DNA of 25,916 bases, taken from the NCBI GenBank assembly GCA_900766735.1, contig CAAFWO010000045.1, forward strand, positions 1-25,916, in the 5' to 3' direction. Below, in pieces: positions 21,052 to 25,916 of the stretch; position 1 is the stretch's first letter; every line of letters starts with the position of its first letter. The notes beneath the pieces are model-generated. The model made no database searches, was not told the origin of the DNA, and saw only the letters and a list, made by a program, of their open reading frames with translations. The stretch is from Clostridia bacterium. GTDB taxonomy: Bacteria; Bacillota; Clostridia; CAKSNL01; HGM11501. The translations under genes were made by a program, and so were the position numbers.

Positions 21052-23781
21052 ATGAACATTTTTACAAAAATTTTCGGCACGCACAGTGACCATGAATTAA
21101 AAAAGATCAAACCTATTGTTGATAAGATTCTTGCGCTCGAGCCCGAGATGCAGGCCTTAAGCGACGATGAGCTTCGCGCGCAGACGGGCAAATTCAAGGC
21201 GCGCTTAAAGGGCGGCGAAACGCTTGATAATATTTTGCCCGAGGCTTTCGCCACGGTTCGCGAGGCTTCGTGGAGAGTGCTCTCCAAAAAGCCCTTCCCC
21301 GTTCAGCTTATGGGCGGAATAATCCTTCACGAGGGCAGGATCGCCGAGATGAAGACCGGTGAGGGAAAGACCCTGACCGCCACGCTTCCGGCATATCTTA
21401 ATGCGCTCACCGGCGAGGGCGTTCATGTTGTCACCGTCAACGAATACTTAGCTTCGACACAGGCCGAGGAAATGGGCAAGCTTTACGGCTTTTTAGGGCT
21501 CACGGTCGGTGCGGCGCTTTCCGGCCTCCCGTTTGACGAGAAGAAGGCCGCTTACGACGCAGATATTACCTACGGCACGAATAACGAGTTCGGCTTTGAC
21601 TATCTGCGCGACAACATGGTAATTTACAAAAAGAACATGGTTCAGCGCGGCCACGCATTCGCTATCGTGGACGAGGTGGACTCCATTTTGATCGACGAGG
21701 CGAGAACTCCCCTTATTATAAGCGGACGGGGTGCCGAGTCAAGCTCTCTTTACACCGCGGCGGACAAATTTGCAAAGTCCCTTCGCGCGCTCGTCATCAA
21801 AGAGGCGGACGATAAAGAGGAAGAGTCCGAGACCGTGGACGCGGACTATATCGTTGAGGAGCGCACCAAGAGCGTGACGCTCACCGCGCGCGGAATCAAG
21901 AAGGCGGAAGCCGCTTTCGGTGTCGAGAATTTGTCCGACCCCGAGAATATGGAGCTTTCGCACCACATAAACCAGGCGATCAAGGCAAACTCCGTCATGA
22001 AGAAGGACGTTGACTATGTCGTGAAGGACGGGGAGATCATCATCGTTGACGAGTTCACCGGCCGTCTTATGTACGGCAGGCGCTATAACGAGGGTCTTCA
22101 CCAGGCTATCGAGGCAAAAGAGGGCGTTAAGGTCGCAAACGAGTCGCGCACTCTCGCGACGATCACTTTCCAGAACTATTTCAGGCTTTACAAAAAGCTT
22201 TCCGGTATGACGGGAACGGCGCTCACCGAGGAGGAGGAGTTCCGCGAGATATATTCCTTAGACGTTGTCGTGATCCCGACAAACAAGCCCATGATAAGGG
22301 TCGACCACCACGACAGAGTCTATAAAAACGAGAACGGCAAGTTCTCCGCAGTCTTAGCTCAGGTTGAAGAGTGCCACGCGAAGGGGCAGCCCATCTTGGT
22401 CGGCACGATCTCGATCGAAAAGTCGGAAAGGCTTTCCGCACTTCTTAAAAGGAAGGGCATTCCCCACCAGGTGTTAAACGCTAAACAGCACGACAAGGAG
22501 GCGCACATCGTTGCGCAGGCCGGAAGAAAGGGTGCTGTCACGATCTCCACAAACATGGCCGGCCGAGGAACGGATATTCTTCTGGGCGGTAACCCGGAGA
22601 TCATGGCGCTTGACCGTATGAGAAAGGACGGTGTCGAGGAGCGTCTCGTTTTGGAGGCAAACCTTCACAATCACACGGAGGATCCCGAGATCATCGCGGC
22701 AAGAGCGCGCTTTGATGAGCTCTATAAGGAATATAAAAAGGAAACGGATTCAGAGCACGAAGAGGTCGTTAAAGCAGGCGGGCTCTTCATCCTGGGCACG
22801 GAGCGCCACGAGTCGCGCCGAATTGACAATCAGCTGCGCGGCCGTTCCGGCCGTCAGGGCGACCCCGGCGAGTCGCGCTTCTGCATCGCGCTGGACGACG
22901 ATCTGATGCGCCGCTTCGGGTCGGACAGGGTTGAGTCCATCATGACCGCGACCGGTATCCCCGAGGATGAGCCGATCGAGTCCAAGCTTTTGACAAACCT
23001 CATCGAGAATGCGCAAAAGAGAGTGGAGAGCAACCATTTCGCTGTCCGCCGCAACGTTCTGCGCTACGACGACGTTATGAACAAGCAGCGTGAGGTCATC
23101 TATGCTCAGCGTAACCTCGTTTTGGACAATAAGGATTTAAGGTCGAACATCACGACCATGGCAAAGCACGTGTTCGGCCGCATTCTCTCGGTATATGCGG
23201 CGGATCACTATGCCGATAACTGGGAGTGGGAGGCTCTTTCCGACGCGGTGAACGACATTATGCCGCTCGATGCGCCTATATCCTATCCTCACGACGAATA
23301 CGACAGACTGACGACCGACTTTGTATTAGACGACCTGATGGCGATGTTCGAGGAACACTACAAGGCGCAGGAGGAGATCTTCGGCGATATGATGCGCGAG
23401 GTTGAGCGCGTTATCATGCTCCAGGTCGTTGACCGCCACTGGATGGCGCACATTGACGATATGGCGCAGCTGCGCGACGGTATTTCCCTTCGTGCATACG
23501 CTCAGCACGACCCCGTTGTCGAGTATCAGACGGTCGGCGCGGAGATGTTCGATTCGATGGTATTCGCGATTCAGGAGGAGACCGTCAAGGGCATCATGCA
23601 TGTGAGAAAGAGAACCGATTCCGCGGAGCGCAAGCAGGTCGCAAAGGCCGTTTCGTCCGGCGAGTCGGAGGAGCTTAGGAAGCCCAGAGTCAACACGGAC
23701 AAAAAGGTTGGCAGAAACGACCCGTGCCCCTGCGGCAGCGGCAAAAAATACAAATACTGCTGCGGAGCAAAGGAAAATTAA
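21052..23781 (+). CDS. secA: Preprotein translocase ATPase SecA
   Basis: Motor of the Sec export pathway, 909 aa, full length. Nucleotide-binding domain 1 has MKTGEGKTLTATLP (Walker A, 100-113) and IVDEVDSILIDEARTPLIISG (DEAD-type Walker B). Domain 2 has NMAGRGTDI and RQGDPGESRF. The helical scaffold and wing follow (RYDDVMNKQREVIYAQR). The C-terminus is the zinc-binding SEC-C tail KVGRNDPCPCGSGKKYKYCC, which contacts SecB or ribosomes. An insertion rich in Asp/Glu (EADDKEEESETVDADY) lies in the preprotein cross-linking region. The start at 21052 is the family's normal N-terminus (MNIFTKIFG). prfB follows after 12 bases, the order seen in many Firmicutes. Confidence 0.98.
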   Translation: MNIFTKIFGTHSDHELKKIKPIVDKILALEPEMQALSDDELRAQTGKFKARLKGGETLDNILPEAFATVREASWRVLSKKPFPVQLMGGIILHEGRIAEMKTGEGKTLTATLPAYLNALTGEGVHVVTVNEYLASTQAEEMGKLYGFLGLTVGAALSGLPFDEKKAAYDADITYGTNNEFGFDYLRDNMVIYKKNMVQRGHAFAIVDEVDSILIDEARTPLIISGRGAESSSLYTAADKFAKSLRALVIKEADDKEEESETVDADYIVEERTKSVTLTARGIKKAEAAFGVENLSDPENMELSHHINQAIKANSVMKKDVDYVVKDGEIIIVDEFTGRLMYGRRYNEGLHQAIEAKEGVKVANESRTLATITFQNYFRLYKKLSGMTGTALTEEEEFREIYSLDVVVIPTNKPMIRVDHHDRVYKNENGKFSAVLAQVEECHAKGQPILVGTISIEKSERLSALLKRKGIPHQVLNAKQHDKEAHIVAQAGRKGAVTISTNMAGRGTDILLGGNPEIMALDRMRKDGVEERLVLEANLHNHTEDPEIIAARARFDELYKEYKKETDSEHEEVVKAGGLFILGTERHESRRIDNQLRGRSGRQGDPGESRFCIALDDDLMRRFGSDRVESIMTATGIPEDEPIESKLLTNLIENAQKRVESNHFAVRRNVLRYDDVMNKQREVIYAQRNLVLDNKDLRSNITTMAKHVFGRILSVYAADHYADNWEWEALSDAVNDIMPLDAPISYPHDEYDRLTTDFVLDDLMAMFEEHYKAQEEIFGDMMREVERVIMLQVVDRHWMAHIDDMAQLRDGISLRAYAQHDPVVEYQTVGAEMFDSMVFAIQEETVKGIMHVRKRTDSAERKQVAKAVSSGESEELRKPRVNTDKKVGRNDPCPCGSGKKYKYCCGAKEN

Positions 23782-23793
23782 GGAGGAGCATTA

Positions 23794-24915
23794 ATGCTTG
23801 AATTTGACGAATTTAGATTAGGTCTTGCGAAGAGAAAAGAACCGCTCGATCAGCTCTCGCAGTCTATGGATATTGAAGGAATAACCAAAAAGATCGCCGA
23901 GAAGGAGGCGCTCACCTTAGCGCCCGGATTTTACGACAATATGGCCGAGTCGTCCAAGATCTTAAAAGAGATCAACACGATGAAGAGCAAAAAGGAAAAG
24001 TTCGATTCGGTCTATAAAAAGTGGGAGGATATGACCGCGCTCTGCGAGCTTGGCGACGAGATGGAGGATTTGAGCGTTATCGACGAGCTTAAAGCCGGCA
24101 TTGAGGATCTTGACTCTCACATGGAAACACTTAAGCTTGAGGCGCTTTTGTCAGGTCCTTACGATAAGAACAACGCGATTATGACACTTCACGCCGGCGC
24201 CGGCGGAACGGAGGCCCACGACTGGGCGGAAATGCTCCTTCGTATGTATGAGCACTGGGCCGAAAAGCGCGGCTTTGCGATTAAGCTCATCGACTGCCTG
24301 GACGGTGAAGAAGCCGGCGTCAAGAGCGCAACGCTCCTGATTGAGGGCGAAAACGCATACGGATACGCGAAAGCGGAGAACGGCGTTCACCGTCTCGTGC
24401 GCATCTCGCCGTTTGACTCGGCGTCGCGCCGTCACACGTCGTTCGCGTCGTGCGAGGTCATTCCCGAGATTGACGAGGACATCAATGTTGAGATAAATCC
24501 CGAGGACTTGAGGGTCGACACGTACCGTTCGAGCGGTGCGGGCGGCCAGCATGTCAATAAGACCGAGTCGGCGATAAGAATCACCCATTTGCCGACGGGT
24601 ATCGTCGTTTCCTGTCAGAACGAGCGCTCGCAGATCCAGAACCGCGAGACCGCGATGAAAATGCTTAAGTCCAAGCTTGTCGAGATTGCGGAGCGCGAGC
24701 ATCTTGAAAAGATTTCGGACATCAAGGGCGTTCAGAAGGATAACGCCTGGGGAAGCCAGATAAGGTCATACGTTTTCTGTCCGTATACGATGGTGAAAGA
24801 TCACCGCACCGGCTACGAGGTCGGCAATATCGAAGCTGTCATGAACGGCGATATCGACGGGTTCATCAACGAATATTTAAAACAGCAGAGCCTCGGCAAA
24901 CTGCAAAATAATTAA
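23794..24915 (+). CDS. prfB: Peptide chain release factor 2
   Basis: Recognises UAA and UGA stops, 373 aa. The codon-recognition tripeptide SPF is at 205-207 and the catalytic GGQ at 250-252 in SSGAGGQHVNKTESA. The N-terminal helical domain (1-110) and C-terminal LGKLQNN tail are normal. AAGGAGG lies 7 bases before the start, which itself is 12 bases after secA. The frame is open from this ATG: there is no in-frame TGA near codon 25 and no CTTTGA slip site, so the programmed +1 frameshift used for autoregulation in many bacteria is absent. Confidence 0.97.
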   Translation: MLEFDEFRLGLAKRKEPLDQLSQSMDIEGITKKIAEKEALTLAPGFYDNMAESSKILKEINTMKSKKEKFDSVYKKWEDMTALCELGDEMEDLSVIDELKAGIEDLDSHMETLKLEALLSGPYDKNNAIMTLHAGAGGTEAHDWAEMLLRMYEHWAEKRGFAIKLIDCLDGEEAGVKSATLLIEGENAYGYAKAENGVHRLVRISPFDSASRRHTSFASCEVIPEIDEDINVEINPEDLRVDTYRSSGAGGQHVNKTESAIRITHLPTGIVVSCQNERSQIQNRETAMKMLKSKLVEIAEREHLEKISDIKGVQKDNAWGSQIRSYVFCPYTMVKDHRTGYEVGNIEAVMNGDIDGFINEYLKQQSLGKLQNN

Positions 24916-24929
24916 AGAAGCAATTCAAA

Positions 24930-24966
24930 GCCTCCCTTGCCTAAAGGGAGGCGGCTCGAAGAGCCG
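24930..24966. repeat. Double-hairpin intergenic repeat
   Basis: GCCTCCCTT pairs with AAGGGAGGC (24930-24952), followed at once by CGGCTC-GAA-GAGCCG (24952-24966). No T-tract follows, so it is not a standard terminator, and the Nudix gene may be co-transcribed with secA-prfB. Layout and flanks (AAAG at one end, AAGGGA at the other) resemble the unit near 17719-17779 in reverse. Confidence 0.65.
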
Positions 24967-25007
24967 AAGGGATATTTCTCACAAACAAACCGAAAGGAGG
25001 CAACCGA

Positions 25008-25514
25008 ATGGAAAAATGGGATATACTGACCTCGGGCGGAGAGCCGACCGGCGAAACCGTCACCCGAAGCCGCGGAGCATTAAAAAGCGGGCAGTATCAC
25101 CTCGTTGTCCACATCTGGATAACGGACGATAAGGGCCGCGTGCTGATCCAGCAACGAAGCTTCGAGCTCAACATTCTGCCCGGCAAATGGGCGATCACCG
25201 GCGGAAGCGCGGTTGCCGGAGAGGACGCGATCACAGCGGCAGTGCGCGAGCTTTATGAAGAGGTCGGCGTCACGGCAAGGCCCGACGAGCTTGAGCTGTT
25301 AAAAACCTACAAGGGCAGGAACGACTTCGTCTATGTCTACATTCTGCACCGGAACGTCCCCCTTTCGGAAATTACGATGCAATATTCCGAGGTTCAGGCG
25401 GTCAAATGGGTCAGCATCGACGAGCTTAAGAAAATGACCGAGCAGAAAAAATTTCATAACTACGCATATCTTACCGAGCTGTACGATTACATCGGGGAGC
25501 GTGCGCCTAAATAA
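25008..25514 (+). CDS. Nudix hydrolase
   Basis: A 168-aa enzyme hydrolysing a nucleoside diphosphate-linked compound. It has a complete Nudix box at 66-88: Gly66, Glu72, Arg80-Glu81-Leu82, Glu84-Glu85, Gly87 (GGSAVAGEDAITAAVRELYE, then EVGV). The N-terminal WDILTSGGEPTGETVTRS and QYHLVVHIWITDDKGRVLIQQRS resemble the subgroup near isopentenyl-diphosphate isomerase and YfcD, but the Cys and Glu expected at the isomerase active site are not evident, so a hydrolase is more likely. AAAGGAGG precedes the start. The substrate cannot be told from sequence. It lies 92 bases after prfB, across a palindromic repeat. Confidence 0.9.
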   Translation: MEKWDILTSGGEPTGETVTRSRGALKSGQYHLVVHIWITDDKGRVLIQQRSFELNILPGKWAITGGSAVAGEDAITAAVRELYEEVGVTARPDELELLKTYKGRNDFVYVYILHRNVPLSEITMQYSEVQAVKWVSIDELKKMTEQKKFHNYAYLTELYDYIGERAPK

Positions 25515-25528
25515 TTTTAAAAAAAGTC

Positions 25529-25557
25529 TTGACAAGCATTGTTTTTTTTGATATAAT
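25529..25557 (+). promoter_or_regulatory. tRNA cluster promoter
   Basis: TTGACA (25529-25534), 17 bases, TATAAT (25552-25557): a perfect consensus promoter, expected for stable RNA. The first tRNA starts about 24 bases after the predicted transcription start. Confidence 0.93.
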
Positions 25558-25587
25558 AATTAAGTCGTACGAGATAATTTAATATAA

Positions 25588-25661
25588 GCGGGTGTAGTTC
25601 AATGGTAGAATCTCAGCCTTCCAAGCTGATCGCGTGGGTTCGATTCCCATCACCCGCTCCA
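25588..25661 (+). tRNA. tRNA-Gly (TCC)
   Basis: Acceptor arms GCGGGTG and CACCCGC pair fully. The anticodon loop CTTCCAA, closed by TCAGC/GCTGA, gives TCC. GGTTCGATTCC forms the T arm, the discriminator is T, and CCA is encoded. Confidence 0.97.
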
Positions 25662-25665
25662 TTTT

Positions 25666-25742
<77 letters not shown>

Positions 25743-25765
25743 TTTTTATTTTCAGGTTGCTGTAC

Positions 25766-25843
<78 letters not shown>

Positions 25844-25876
25844 TTTGTAAACAAGTCAAACAATATAGATAAGCGT

Positions 25877-25893
25877 TGGGGTATCGCCAAGCG
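25877..25893 (+). tRNA. Start of a fourth tRNA, probably tRNA-Gln (cut by adapter)
   Basis: TGGGGTATCGCCAAGCG matches the typical 5' end of Firmicute tRNA-Gln (acceptor TGGGGTA, then the D arm). The remainder is replaced by adapter, so the anticodon is not visible. Confidence 0.75.
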
Positions 25894-25916
25894 AGATCGG
25901 AAGAGCACACGTCTGA
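25894..25916. other. Illumina read-2 adapter remnant (not genomic)
   Basis: The last 23 bases begin AGATCGGAAGAGCACACGTC, the standard Illumina TruSeq adapter read into from a short insert. It interrupts a tRNA gene. Confidence 0.97.

Noticed and set aside
24151..24702. 183-codon minus-strand frame inside prfB
   Set aside because: It is antisense to the conserved GGQ region of release factor 2.
24781..24792. TCCGTATACG, a partial match to the late-promoter site
   Set aside because: It lies within conserved prfB coding sequence and lacks the flanks and the spaced -10; a chance match.

Overview
The window is a 25.9 kb assembled contig from a Clostridia-type Firmicute, most likely a gut member of Oscillospirales or a relative. 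The basis for this is a tryptophan T-box leader, a secA-prfB operon beside a YtvI-type sporulation membrane protein, consensus sigma-A promoters, purine-rich Shine-Dalgarno sites, tRNA genes with encoded CCA, and two plant-glycan-type glycosidases. Both tips carry Illumina adapter sequence (1-23 and 25894-25916), so the real DNA runs from 24 to 25893. The adapter gives the first gene a false C-terminus and cuts the last tRNA.

Left chromosomal part (24-4850, minus strand). A T-box leader with a TGG specifier and a terminator precedes a lipoprotein and a permease (trpX-trpY type), a predicted tryptophan uptake system. Before it lie a GH2 glycosidase and an AraC regulator; the GH2 promoter has its -10 inside an 11-bp inverted repeat.

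Phage-derived block (about 4852-16162). A leftward late operon encodes small terminase, portal, a 48-aa protein, a podovirus-type nozzle protein, a 425-aa putative internal virion protein, large terminase, scaffold, N4-gp56-type capsid and a 75-aa protein. A lambda-like switch lies to its right: a rightward CI/LexA-type repressor and leftward Cro-like and Cys-rich proteins, with three operators of form TTAACC-N5-GGTTAA. Between switch and late operon sit a frameshifted, truncated XRE gene and an unknown membrane protein, both rightward. No integrase, replication, tailspike or lysis gene is visible. The late promoters before small terminase and before scaffold share an identical 18-bp palindromic site, each exactly 21 bp from a -10 hexamer. 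This looks like an activator-controlled late regulon serving a capsid-and-packaging-only element: a satellite, a domesticated particle, or a recently deleted prophage.

Right chromosomal part (16163-25893). A GH39-like glycosidase and an intergenic palindromic repeat come first. Next are a leftward rhomboid protease, a PHP-domain protein and a YtvI-type membrane protein. The rightward secA-prfB operon is followed by a second palindromic repeat and a Nudix hydrolase. The window ends in a tRNA cluster (Gly, Arg, His, start of Gln) behind a perfect consensus promoter.
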